64,000 nucleotides of DNA from Nipponacmea schrenckii (Eukaryota; Mollusca; Gastropoda; Lottiidae). Numbering within the stretch: position 1 is the stretch's first letter; each line of letters opens with the position of its first letter. Shown one piece after another: positions 25,501 through 40,500 of the stretch. The stretch covers positions 17,904,317-17,968,316 of the forward strand of contig CM060202.1 of NCBI GenBank assembly GCA_030562195.1, written 5' to 3'. The notes beneath the pieces are model-generated. The model was not told the origin of the DNA, searched no databases, and saw nothing but the letters and a program-made list of their open reading frames with translations. The position numbers and the translations under genes were made by a program.

Positions 25501-28500
25501 TTTTGGTAGGTGTAAATAGTATCTGTTATTTTTTGGTAGGTGTGTTAATTAATAATATCTGTTATTTTTTGGTAGGTGTTAAAAATATCTGTTATATTTT
25601 GGTAGGTGTAAATAGTATTTGTTATTTTTTGGTAGGTGTTAATAATATCTGTTGTATTTTGGTAGGTGTTAATAATATCTTTTTTTTTTTGGTAGGTGTT
25701 AATAATATCTGTTATTTTTTGGTAGGTGCTAATAATGTTATTTTTTGGTAGGTGTTAATAATATCTGTTATTTTTTGGTAGGTGTGTTAATTAATAATAT
25801 CTGTTTTTTTTGGTAGGTGTTAATAATATCTGTTATATTTTGGTAGGTGTTAATAATATCTGTTAATTTTTGGTAGGTTTTAATAGTATCTGTTACATTT
25901 TGGTAGGTGTTAATAATATCTGTTATATTTTGTATGGTGTTAATAGTATCTGTTATTTTTTGGTAGGTGTTAACTGTACTAAAAATGACTATAAAATCTG
26001 GTCTTTACCCATGTCAGCCCCTGATCATGGATGTTTATTGGGTAAAAAAATAGAATTTGAAAGACGAATAGCTCATGCCCCATGTTATAATGGAAAAAGT
26101 TACGTTCGCCAACAAACTGAAAGGAACTGTTCTTGTACCAGAGATGATTTTGAATGGTAAGAAATTTTCAAAACCTCTTACTCTCCACTTATGAATTTGT
26201 ATACTCTGCCTATTTTTATTCAAATTTGTTATATCATATCCACTTACATATCCCAAGTTTTAAAATTTGATATAAGCTACATAGTTAAATGAGGTTACAG
26301 AAACTGTTATATGGGTGATAGAACAATTCATGCTTGTGCTTGTTTGATGTTGTTCAAATTCAGGGGTTTTCAACCTTGGGGTCGCGTCCACAAGCTGGGG
26401 ACGTTGGAAAACTTTTCATAACTAAAAAAAGGGGGAAATTGCTGGAAAAGGTCGAATATTCTATTTCTATCAAACTAGAACAAATGTCTTTTTTTGAAGA
26501 AATATCTGAATTTTTACCTTTCAGTGATTATGGATTCCAAGATATAAATACTATGTGTAAGACAGATCCAGATGTACCCACGGACCAAATTCATAAAATA
26601 CCTCAGTACTGTCCTGAGGGTACATTTTATCCTTATACTAGAGGGTAAGAGTTTGACACTTTCATTTTAACCTGAAGATCCCGAGGATTCAAAATAAGTT
26701 TACATTATGCCGAGGGACGTTTTTGGATCCCATCTTAAATGCCTAGTTTTTCGGATGGACTCGTATTAGTGCCACAGGCTGTGCACGTTAAAGATCCCTT
26801 GACAGTTGGAAATCGCAAAAAAATGTAGGCTTATGCGCTTTCCTGCCAAAATTTCCCTCATTGCACACTGCATGGCGTTGCCCGTTTATGTGGTGCATAA
26901 GAGTAGGACATAAAACTCCATTCATTTCATTTCATAATACGTGTTTGGAAAAAACAATATCACACAAGAGCAAAGTGGAAGAACTATACAAATTAGGGAC
27001 AATGTAGGTCAAATAAAAGGTGAATAATGTATTTATAGAAAGTAAACAAAATAATAGGTATTGAGAGTTGTTTGATATATAAGCTTAGTATCTTGAACTT
27101 GTGCTTATGTCATACAAAATTTATAAACTTTTGTTTCGAAGTTATGTCACAAAATTTCTTTCCTTGAAACGGGACATAGAAAGTTAACAAAATATGTGTG
27201 TATTGATAGCTGTGTGATATAAAGTATCTTGAACTCCTGCTTGTGTCAAACAAAATTATTGTAATGCATTGCTTGGTTTAATATTTCCCTCTTCAAAGCT
27301 TGAGATCCTCTATATCATGGCATCTTGATCTAGTTCAATGGTTATTGATTTGATAGTCTTTTGATTTCTATGCCATTGTTATCTGATCCTTATACTTCAC
27401 TGTGAATTCATTGTGTATCATATTTTGACAGATATCGTAAAGTAGCAGGTGATACTTGTAAAGGTGGTGATGAACATAGATATGCTCCTTTAATATACTC
27501 CTGTCCTATTCAAGGTAATAAACCATTAATTAATGTAATACTCAAGTAATATCAAAATCTTTATTGCACAAAAAGTTTTTTTTAAATTTGTGTGGCATCT
27601 GATATACTACCTCTTAGAATGAAGATAAAATTTAAACTTTTAATAAATTATCTGACCATTATACTTATTATAAACACACACTAAAATACAAAACTTTATT
27701 TATGGACAAAAAAACTGGAATAAACAAAAATAATAAAAATTGAGGGATCACATTTATAGAAAATATATACTAAGATATGCAATATTTCCTAATGTATAAA
27801 CTAAATCCTGTCCCCTTCCAAATGTATAAATCCTTTAATTGGTTGTTGGATGGGAGAGAAACAGACTGGCTGACCAGAAATTACAAGGTAAATATATGTG
27901 AAACAGGGTTATAGAAGAGAAATAATCTGAACATAGTACCAATCAGATAATTAATACAAGTCAAACATTATAAATATAACTCAACATTATAGGTTATCAC
28001 TAATTAATACTTCAGGACAGACAATTCAATATTTTATAAATAAATTACTAAAATTCAAGACATTGTCATAATTACTGAGGTGTATGGATTTATGGCATCA
28101 TAAAGGAATTCTCTGATATATAGGAATGTCTTAATTAGTATTTAAATTTTGTGTTTATTTAAAGGGAAGATTTTAATAGTTTTTCCAATAAAGGCATTGT
28201 GTTTAATTACCAAGTAGTATGGATTTTTGGAATTATATAGGAAAAATGTTCTATACTAATGACCTCTGGAATTTGTATTCATTTATTGAAAGAGAATTAT
28301 TTTTTAATAGTTTTTCTTATAAAGTCTGTAACAATAAGAATGTTTTTATTGATCATTATATGAAACTAATGTGCTTACAACTTGCTAAAAACTGTCTGAT
28401 TTTACAAAATCTCTATTCTAAAATTTGATTTTACAAAATCTCTATTCTAAAACTTGATTTTACAAAATCTCTATTCTAAAACCAGATTTAACAAAATCTC

Positions 28501-31500
28501 TATTCTAAAACTTGATTACAAAATCTCAATTCTAAACCAGAAAAAATTTTAACAAAATCTCTATTCTAAAACCAGATTTAACAAAATCTCTATTCTAAAA
28601 CTTGATTTTACAAAATCTCTATTCTAAAACTTGATTTTACAAAATCTCTATTCTAAAACCTGATTTACAAAATCTCAATTCTAAAACCAGATTTAACAAA
28701 ATCTCTATTCTAAAACCTGATTTACAAAATCTCTATTCTAAAACCAGATTTAACAAAATCTCTATTCTAAAACTTGATTTTACAAAATCTCTATTCTAAA
28801 ACTTGATTTTACAAAATCTCTATTCTAAAACCTGATTTACAAAATCTCTATTCTAAAACCAGATTTAACAAAATCTCTATTCTAAAACTTGATTTTACAA
28901 AATCTCTATTCTAAAACCTGATTTTACAATATCTCTATTCTAAAACCTGATTTTACAATATCTCTATTCTAAAACCAGGGACCTGTGTCACAAAATTGTA
29001 ACAAAGATACAATCAAGATTTTAAGAAATAATAACCTGATTGGTTGATAAAAACTCAATTTTAGCGATTGACAAATGTGACCATTGGAACACTAAAATCA
29101 TCTTAAGTTAAGTTTTTGTGAAGCAGGCTCCTAATTTTACAAAATCTCTATTCCAAAACCTGATTTTACAAAATCTCTATTCCAAAATCTGATTTTAGAA
29201 TATCTCTATTCTAAAACCTGATTTTACAATATCTCTATTCTAAAACCTGATTTTACAATATCTCTAATCTATAACCTGATTTATTTTAAAAATCTCTATT
29301 TTAAAACCTGAATTTATCTGAGATGAAAGTAGAAGATATATTTATATTGTTATATTTCAGAGAGACAACAGTTTATATTATATACTACTGGTGCATCAAT
29401 ATCACGTATTGATCTAAATACTTATAACAATGAAATCCTACTTTATACTGGCTTAAAAGATGTTACAGCCGTAGATTTTGACTATTATGATAATTGTATA
29501 TTTTGGGCAGATAATGGTGATCGAAAGATTAAGGTAGGGATTGCATGTATTAGATGGGGTGTAGTGGAAAGATTTCTACTGTAGAATATTCTAGTTGTTG
29601 AATTATTCATGCCTTAAATCTCGTGTTAGTGTTCCGTGTTAGTGTTATGTGGTTAATTTGGTGTTATAATACAGTGCACTCTGAGTAATCCGACATATAT
29701 CGGGACCACAAAATAATGCCGGATCAGCGAGTGTGTCAGGTTACTCACAGTACACTGTTTATTAACATGAAGAATGAGCTCAAATTTAGCATAATGTGAT
29801 GGTGTTAACACTAACACGGAACACTAACACGAGATTTGACCTCACCCTATGTGTTGGTAGCATGAGATGAGCTTACTTCTATTACACCTTCTAACTTACT
29901 TTCTCCACAGGGATTTATGTTATAAAACTGAAGATATAAGATATATATAATGATATTGAGAGACATATTTAAAGCTCTTGTCGTGGTGGTAAATGACTAG
30001 TTAAGCTCTTCTCATTTGATTGGACCTTTTATATGGTGGAGATCTTTGCCAGAAGTATTCTCAAAGTCATATTTGAACTTAAAATGATTATGTCAATAAT
30101 GCAAAGATCAGAATTCATTTTTGAAAAAGAAAGTTTGAATGTTGACTGTAGTGAATAAAAACTTTGAAAAGTAAACTATGAATACCTTTACTTTATAATT
30201 AGTAGATTGACTTGTTGATTTTAGAAAGGTGTATTTTGTAATTGTGTAATGTTGAAATATGACTTTGTAAAGTTAAGGCCTTGATTTCAAGTTTGACTTT
30301 GTGAATACTTCTGGCAACACTTCCCCTCCATACTTTTTGAGCACCTATGTCTTTTTATATCGCTGGATTGGATTATTTGCAGTACATCAGTTAATGTTAA
30401 TTTCAGAAAGTATGCCTAGGAGAAAATGACACTAGAAATATGACTGACCTTATCACCACTAATATAAGAAGTATAGAGGGTTTAGCCTTTGATTGGACAG
30501 CGAACACTATCTATTGGGTAGATGGTGAATCTAAAAAAATTGAAGTCGCTAGTAAAGATGGAAAATGGAGGCGACGTTTGATTGATTCTGCTCATCTAGA
30601 GATCCCTCGTGCAATTGCTTTAAATCCACATTATGGGTATGTTATTATTTTACGAAGTTTTACCTTCTTTTTATTTTTTCATGCTGGTTTGATCAATATT
30701 TTTTATATTGAATTGGTGGGCTGGGACCTGTTTCACAAATTTTAACAAAGATACAATCAAGATTTTAAGAAATACAGTAGCCTGATTGGTTAATAAAGAC
30801 CCAATTTTAGTGATTGACCAATCTACTCATTGGAACCCTAATATCATCCTAAGCTAAGTTTTCGAGAAACAGGCTCCTGGGGTTGATTTCAGAATATGTT
30901 GAGAAAATAGCTTCATGTTTTTCAATTTGGTTTTACATGAGCTGTGGTGGCTCAATCTCAGCAAGGGTCAAAATGAACTTTCAGATTCTCAACCTATTTT
31001 CTCCCTGTCAGTGATGCATTTCAGATTTTACAATAAACGGAGCCCTCATGTGCTACAGACTACATTTAAGATCCTTGACAGTTGGAAATTGCTAAAAAAA
31101 AGTAGGCTTGCATCCTGCTTGAAGTTGCCCTTCTTCATTACCTGCTTGAAGTTGCCCTTCTTCATTAGCCCATAAGGTGCAGAAGAGTAGGAAATACATG
31201 TAACACTCCATTCATTTCATTTTAATGATGAGTTGTTTTACAGCGTGATCAACCATTTTATTATAGTTTCATGTACTGGGCAGATTGGTCAACTGATAAT
31301 CCTAGAATCTGTAGCTCTTGGATGGATGGTACCACTGCTTCTATTAAGACTATTGTCAATGGTAGTGATTTAGAAAGGCCTACTGGATTAACTGTAGATA
31401 TAGAATTAGAGAGATTATACTGGACTGACAGTAATAGAATAGTTTTAATGTCAGCTGATTTGAATGGTAATAATCGTAAAGTACTGGTTGAAGGTACTGA

Positions 31501-34500
31501 TAATCTACTACATCCATACTCTATAGGTGTATATAAGGTAAGCTTGTTTCTTTCATTGACTTAATGCTGAGGAAAATAGCAAATAACTTTATTAGCTTGC
31601 TATATATGGAGTTCAACGGAAATAGCAAATAACTTGAATAGCTTGCTATTTATTGAGTTCAACGGAAATAGCAAATGACTTTATTAGCTTGCTATATATG
31701 GAGTTGAACGGGAATAGCAAATAACTTTAATAGCTTGCTATTTATGGACTTCAATGGAAATAGCAAATTACGTGAAAAGCTTGCTATTTATGGACTTCAA
31801 TCCAAATAGCAAATAACTTTAATAGCTTGCTATTTATGGACTTCAATGGAAATAGCAAATAACTTTAATAGCTTGCTATTTATGGACTTCAATGGAAATA
31901 GCAAATAACTTGAATAGCTTGCTATTTATGGACTTCAATGGAAATAGCAAATAACGTTATTAGCTTGTTATATATGAAGTTTAACGGAAATAGCAAATAA
32001 CTTGAATAGCTTGCTAATGGAGTTCAACAGAAATAGCAAATAACTTTATTAGTTTGCTATTTATGGAGTTCAACGGAAATAGCAAATAACTTTAATAGCT
32101 TGCTATTTATGGACTTCAACGGAAATAGCAAATAACTTTTATAGCTTGCTATTTATGGACTTCAACGGAAATAGCAAAAAACTTGAATAGCTTGCTAATG
32201 GAGTTCAACAGAAATAGCAAATAACTTTATCAGTTATAAAGTTATATATCAGCTATTTATAGAGTTCAACAAAAATAGAAAATATTTTTATTAGCTTGCT
32301 ATATATGGAGTTCAACGGAAATAGCAAATAACTTTATTAGCTTGCTGTATATGGAGTCTATACATGTATACAGGTCTGGAAAAAAAATATGGGGATTATA
32401 CACGATGCACTGGGTAATCTAAAAAAGATACTCCAATTTGAATGACATTTTGAGACTTAACCATGTTTCTTGACCTGGCGGAACGAGGAAAATTTCTTCA
32501 TAATTTCGCTAATTATGAATTAATTAGGGCCTTGAGAGACAAACTGGTACTTTTACTAATTATTAGAACATCTCAGGTTTGGATATAAATAAGTATTAGC
32601 CATCCAATTATGGAATATATGTATGAATAAATGAAAATAAGGAAACCCATCTTTAATTATAGTATACATTTGATAGTATGCAGAAAACACTTTCTTGTTT
32701 TTTATATAATTGTAGAATGAGATGTATTGGTCTGATTGGGGTAGAGATGCTATATTCGTAGCTAATAAGGAGTCAGGATTAGGGATAGAAATGGTCCAAG
32801 GCACCTTGAGAGGTGTAACAGATTTGAAGGTCATCTCTCATACATCTCAACAAGGTAAAAAACAGTAACTTTTAACAAAGAAAAGAAAGAAAGAAACAAA
32901 ACAACTATATTTTACAAGGATGACAACTTAGGTTCATAAGTCCGCCATGACAGGGATCCTTTCTACCAGCTGGTCTTTGGCCAAACCTCTTGGCAGACCA
33001 CTTCATATACTAGGCATGAATACATCAACCAAGCTGTTCCTTCTCAGATAGTGCTCTACAAAGATCTCTAGATAGAAAAAAAGAGAACCTCTTGTGTTCT
33101 GGCAAATTGTCTCTTATTCCAATAGAAATAAGGAGTCTTCTTGGTGTGCCTAATCTACTCCTGCTCGGATACGTGTCCCAGAACAAATCATTTGATATCT
33201 AAATTGTTATATCTTTATTATCATTTTCAGCTAATGGAGCTTGCAGTCCTGGCCATCGTCAGTGTTCTCAACTGTGTCTTCCCCGACCACATCCAACTGT
33301 AGTTGGAACACAGAATAGAACATGTAAATGTGGGGATGATTTTCAACATACTATTAATTCTGCAACAGGAGATGAGAACTGTCGGTGTGGACCTGGTGAA
33401 ACTATGTTAAACGGTATCTGTGAAATGTCCATTAATAGTAAGTTTGTAACATCTGTTAATTGGAATATTAATTGTAAAACAAAGTCTTCAAACTCTTATC
33501 AGCTAGAAGTATGATATCAGTGATAAATCTTTTTTTCTATTGTAATAAATAATAAAACTTGACATCAAATACCATATTCAATGTTTCGTCAAGAAGTTTT
33601 GATTTCATCGGGGGAAGAAACAAACTACAAATGATGGAAGGCAGTTAAGTTAAGTTCTGTTGATCATCAGTGAGTTGTCTACTTAAAACCCTATTATATG
33701 TATATCCCATTTACCACTGTTCACAATTTTGCAAGTAAATGTACTGTTAACAAATGTTATGCATGTTGTTTCAGGTACCAAATGCTCTAGTGATAGGTTC
33801 CATTGTGCTAGTGGTGAATGTATGCCCTTACTCTGGGAATGTGACCATGACAATGATTGTAGTGATGGGTCGGATGAACTTAATTGCCGTAAGTTATATC
33901 TTATTGTTTTTGTCATGTCTCTAAGGGATTCTAGCTTTCTGAGGCACATTTCTATAGGGTTTAGAGCTTCTTGAGTCCTGTCTTTAATGGTTTCAAACTC
34001 AATGAATCAAATCTCTGAAGGTTTTGAGCTTCTTGAGTTCTGTCTCCAATGGTTTCAAGATTATTATGTCACATATCTCGAAAGGATTCCAGCTCATTGA
34101 GTTACATCTCAGTTTGATTTTGATCTTCATTAGTCATGTCTCAAAGGGATTGAAGTTTATTGAGTCACATCTTTGTAGAGTTTTAAGATTCATGAATTAT
34201 CCCTTTTAGCTTATTGAGTCATATTTCTGAGTTAGGAGCTTCATAAGACTCTTTCATTTAACTTTTTTAAAACTATTATAGCTTTTTCAACATGTGATTC
34301 TGATCAATTTACATGTAAAACTGGAAGATGTATACCAAAGAAGTGGAAGTGTGATTTTGATGATGATTGTGGTGATGGTTCTGATGAACAGAACTGTGGT
34401 AAGAACAAGAATAATAACACTTTTTCTATCGTACATTGGGTGAGGTCAAATCTCATGTTAGTGTTCCATGTTAGTGTTAACACCATCAAATCACACTAAA

Positions 34501-37500
34501 TTTGAAATCATTCTTAATGTTAGTATACAGTGTACTCTGAAAGCCCAAAAAACTTGCTAATCCAACATTATTATTCTGTCCCGATATATGTTGGATTACT
34601 CAGAGTACACTGTATTATAACACCAAATTAACCACATAACACTAACACAGAGATTTGACCTTACCCATTATATATATAGGCATATAGGGTTACACTGATC
34701 ATCATAATGCACCATAATGTCAACATCTTGTCTCTTATTTCTTGATTCTTTGAAATAGCACCATTTGAAAACTGCATGGTCTGCTTCAGTGCAGTGGCAG
34801 AAAAATTCTGGAGAATTCTCTTATTTTTGGTTTAAATGTATTGTATGGCTATAATGAATCGATACTTTTTGAAGCAGAAGGCAATAAGATGTAACTGTAT
34901 TTCACTCAAAGTATGAGATGTGGCTGTAGAGTTGAACTCTATACCTGTTTGATTATTTATTTATTTAATACTTTTATTAATGTTTAATATGAGGTAAAGA
35001 AGCACAAAATATAGACATATACTATTATATGTTTATCAATGTTTCAATTGTTATGAAATTTGAATGACATTTAGGTGGAGACAACATAGGCAGAAGGGAA
35101 AAACTTAAAGTATAGCATTTCACATGGTCATATAGGTTGCATTGTCAAGAAATGTAAATCAGTGATAATACTGCCAGCATGTAAAATATTGCATTTGTCA
35201 AATATTTGAAATAGTATATTATCTATATAAGATTTGAATGACATTGAGACATGGAGCAGATATAACAAGAAACACGCAGGCAATATTATGGTATAATTGA
35301 CTTCTTAAATAATGATGCACATAATGTTTCAACATTGATGTTATCAAACATGGGATATCATGCTATTGCCTTGCAATGTTTTCTGGTACATATCCATATT
35401 TTGTGCTTCTATATTGTTACATCACATCATTATAGCTATGAGAGTAGATTATTTTGTGTAATTTGTCCTATATCTATCTTGTAGATTATCCAACATGTGA
35501 TCCTACCCAGTTTCAATGTGATAATAAGAAATGTATAGCCTTGTCATGGAAATGTGATTTTGATGATGATTGTACAGATAAATCGGATGAAAGAGCTTGT
35601 AACTATACAAGTAAGCATTATCCTTTTATTATTTCATTTCATTCAGTAAAATTATGTTTTCTGGAATAGTAGTTACATGTATTTCTTTTTAAATGTTATT
35701 GATATAAGTATGTGACTACAGTGATACTGCGTCTTAGAATGGACATAAAATTTAAGTTCTCAAGAATGGTCAATATCAGTATATATTCATAAGTTTTAAC
35801 TTAACTGGTGACAAAAAGTAATAATCCCTTAAAATGTGGAAAACTGACAAAACTAAGTAACTATTGCAAAACACTTTATTAATTTAATTTATTAAGCATT
35901 TTTTAATAATTATTTGCATTTTTATGGATAATTACTTAGTTTTTTTGATTTATGTGAGTATATAAGGATTCTGTTCTGTTATTTATGGCAGCAGATATAT
36001 CTACTGATGAATGTATGCCCTTATTTGCTAAGTTTGAAATCCCTAAATTTTATGTTCATTCTAAGACGTAGTAATCCTTTAACAGTAAATTTATGCAAAT
36101 AAAGTAAATGACCATGTTGTTCATATAAAAACATAAATACATGTATATAATTTGAATATTATTTTACTTTAAGAATTTGTTTTCTTATCATCAGGTTCAT
36201 GTAGATCTTGGGAGTTCAGCTGTGTTAAAGATGGACAATGTATCGGTGTTAATCGACAGTGTGATGGTCATTTAGATTGTGATGATGGTAGTGATGAACA
36301 AGATTGTGATGTCTATACCTGTTCACCCTGGAGGTTTAAATGTACCAATGATACACAGTGTATCTTTAAAACATGGAAATGTGATGGTGATGAAGACTGT
36401 AGGGATGGAAGTGATGAAGTAGGATGCTGTAAGTCTTTATTGATATGTGTCAGTTGGCAATGGGAGAAACTTGGAAACTTTTTCATCTTATTATTTTTAT
36501 CCCAATACTTGAATTTGTAAAGAAGATTCTATTGATCTATAGAAATCTTAAAAATTGCTTTATGGGTTTCGTTAATGTGGCCATTTTCTGTATAGTTATT
36601 AGTATCTTCCCGAAATTACTATCTTGATTAACTTTTCCAATTTTAAAGTCAAGTGTTAAGGTCAAGGATATTTGTTGAGTGGATCATGAACTATACATCA
36701 AGCTAATTTTAATATGCAAAAAAGATTTCTTTTGTTAAGATTCTATTGATCCATAAAATCTTTAAAATTCCTTTTAGGGTTTTGTTTATGTGGCCATTTT
36801 CTGTATAGGTTCTTAGTATTTTCCCAAATTACTATCTATGTACTTCTCCAATTTCAAAGTGAAGTGATTTATTTGGTGTCAAAATTTCAGTCAACTCAAC
36901 AACAACAGCACCATCTATCTCACTCCTGAACGGTGTCAGCAGTTTACTTGTAGTAATCACTTCTGTGTAGAATGGAGATATTTCTGTAATGGTATCAATG
37001 ATTGTGGAGATAATTCAGATGAAGCAGACTGTGGTATGTATTAATATTAATTTAAATCTATTTGATATAAATATTATTGCTTTAATATAAATAATATTGC
37101 TTTGATATAAATATTATTGCTTTAATATAAGTCTTATTGCTTTAATATAAGTTTTATTGCTTTAATATAAATATTATTGCTTTAATATACATATTATTGC
37201 TTTAATATACATATTATTGCTTTAATATAAATATTATTGCTTTAATATAAATATTATTGCTTTAATATAAATATTATTGCTTTAATATTGATATTATTGC
37301 TTTAATATAAATATTATTGCTTTAATATACATATTATTGCTTTAATATAAATATTATTGCTTTAATATAAATATTATTGCTTTAATATAAATATTATTGC
37401 TTTAATATAAATATTATTGCTTTAATATAAATATTATTGCTTTAATATAAATATTATTGCTTTAATATACATATTATTGCTTCAATATAAATATTATTGC

Positions 37501-40500
37501 TTTAATATAAATATCATTGCTTTAATATTAAAATATTATTGCTTTAATATAAATATTATTGCTTTAATATTAAAATTATTGCTTTAGTATAAATATTATT
37601 GCTTCAATATAAATATTATTGCTATTCTATTCATGACGTTTATTTATTTGGTACATGATTATTTCTTAATGATTTGAAAAACTGAAGACAGAAGACAATC
37701 AAACAAAGCTATGAACACAATAAGGACGTGGTTTCGACTTTGGTACGCAAAAAGAGTGTGCATATTTGCTTTCCTGGCAAAATTTCCCTCATTGCACACT
37801 GCCTGTCTTCATTAGCCAATAAGGTGCAGAAGAGTAGAACGAGAAACTCCATTTATTTTATTTCATTTCAACCTTGTGTTATGATGATCCTAAGATTATC
37901 AAAGTTAATTGTGCAGTTGTTTATGAAGTATTTTGTATCTTATGTTCTGTAGGTATAATAGATCATACAACCAGACCTCCAGGTACCTGTTCACCCAATG
38001 ATTATAGATGTAACAATGGTAGATGTATACATAAATCACAAGTCTGTAATGGCGTAAATGAATGTGGAGATAATTCAGATGAACCAGTCTCTTGTGGTAA
38101 ATAATATAGTATTCTAAATATATTATAGACTGCTTTAAGTGCCCACTTTTATGCATTTGAAGTTCATTGCAGATTTCTTCAAATCAATTCAGAATTTGCT
38201 GTACATTAAATGATTGCTACCCTATAATGACCAAAAAAATTCATATTTTTAAAGTTTGCCAAAATTAGCAATACCGGTATATTGTATCTAGTACATGTAT
38301 ATAACTTTACTAAGACCAATAAAACTGGTGCTGATTTTACAAATTATTACCGTGTTTGGATTGTAATTTTGCCTTGTCTAAAGTTTATATTATGATTTGA
38401 ATGTTATTCTATCGTGGTATCAAGTGAAATAATGATATTTGACTGTTCATTACATTTATATGTTAATTATGTGGTTGCTCGATTTGTGAGTTCTGCTCGT
38501 TAGAATTCATGGATTCCGAACTATGTTCTTTTTGTGTAGACAGAATTAAAAATGGCGGACAAAGAAATAATTGGGAAATTACAGTATTAGATTTGGCATG
38601 TCCACGTTCATACCGTCAATTTGAGGCAAGAATTGAAACAAACAAACTTGTTCAGAACTAACCAATGGATTGCCACCTTAAAAACATGATTTTAATTCAA
38701 GGGACAAAATTAACATTATTAATTGAAAGTATTTTGTTTTCTGTTGATTTAGCTGAACGACCTGTTTGTCTGCCCAATCAATTCCATTGTTATAGATCAA
38801 GTGGCAATAGACAATGTATTTGGGATTCTTGGGTTTGTGATGGAGATAATGATTGTCATAATGCTGAAGATGAGGAAAATTGTACCCGTAAGTTTACACA
38901 GTTGTTACTTATCTGGAAGAAAAGAATTAAAATATTGATTAATACCACTATCTACTGATGGTACTATGTATAGGATAAAACATGGCTAAGCGTTTTCATG
39001 ATATTTAGAAATTGCTTTTTAATTTCCAAAATATTCTGTAATTGAGGTGAAAGGAGTACAACCAACTTATAACTTTATACATAATCTCTAGGACTTTATA
39101 CATAATCTCTAGGACTTTATACATAGTCCTTATAACTTTATACATAATTTTTAGTACTTTATACATAATCCCTAGAACTTTATACATAATTTCTAGTACT
39201 TTATACATACTCCCTAAAACTTTATACATAATCTCTAGGACTTTATACATAATCCCTATAATTTTATACATAATTTCTAGGATTTTATACATAATCCCTA
39301 TAACTTTATACATAATCTCTAGGACTTTATACATAATCCCTATAACTTGATAAATAATTTCTAGTACTTTATACATACTCCCTATAACTTTATACATAAT
39401 CTCTAGTACTTTATACATAATCCCAAGAGTTTTTATGAATATCTTGTGAGATATGAAATCTCACCAGAACAATAGGACAACCTCATTAGAAGATAATTTA
39501 GCTTTGGGTGGATATAACAATTGTTACAATCTTAAAATAAAGCTTTTGTTTATTTATTTTTAATAGAAACCTGTACATCTAGTAAAGATTTTAAATGTCT
39601 ATATACTGAAGGCTGTATTAGGAATGATCAAGTATGTGACAAGGTTAAACAATGTTCAGATGGATCAGACGAAATGGGATGTTCAGGCTCTACTACCAAT
39701 TGTAAGTTGATCAACATTTTCCATCATTTACTATTGCAGCCACAACAAGCAATGGTTTTTTCTTGTAACTTACATTTAACTTCATGTTGTGGTTTCAGCT
39801 GTAAGCTGATAAGATATCATTTGAATATAAAATTGATATTTGAGAAGGCATTGCCTATATACATTTTCTGCCAATATCAGGTCATATAGCACAGCAGTTA
39901 GAATGTTGGTTCTTTACGTCATGACATCATTTGCTTGGATACGATGAAAATATCGGACGTGAGTTCTAATCTTGACCCATAGTGTGAAAGTCTGATGACC
40001 TTGAATAAGTAATCTTCAGTCATAATTCCAGCCCACTAAGCTGTAATCGGCTACAGATAATCCAGGAATGATCAATGTTAATTCTTTGATAGCTTAATGA
40101 AATAGTGGTATAGCTCAATGTATAACAACATAATTTTCTAGAATTGACAGTTAAAGTTCAGTGTATCATACTACATTAAACTTGTTGAAAACAACACAAA
40201 GGTGTCCCCAACACAGACTAGAGTTATCTAACTTGAAACTGTCGCTTTCAGAAAATTCCATAGTATTTGTAAATCATTTGCTAAGATGTCATCTTGTATT
40301 TCAGCCTCGAGCCAGTGTAATACAAGATATACATTTCAATGTATCAATGAATGTCTGGAATGGGCATATTTATGTGATGGTAATAGTGACTGTCCAGATG
40401 ATAGTGATGAAGATTTGAATAGATGTGGAGGTACCTTTTATAACCTTAGCAACTTTCTATATTATACCTGTGCTATATTGCCCTTCATTCCTATATTATA

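Noticed and set aside
25153..25751. Long plus-strand frames of [10 protein letters not shown] repeats as an independent gene
   Set aside because: They are the 30-bp acceptor array of intron 11 read through. Frame changes and stops interrupt them, and only the last units are in frame with exon 12.
39005..39418. 137-codon minus-strand frame of repeated [14 protein letters not shown]
   Set aside because: It is entirely the translation of a 20-bp minisatellite in SORL1 intron 26, with no start context, domain or splice signal.
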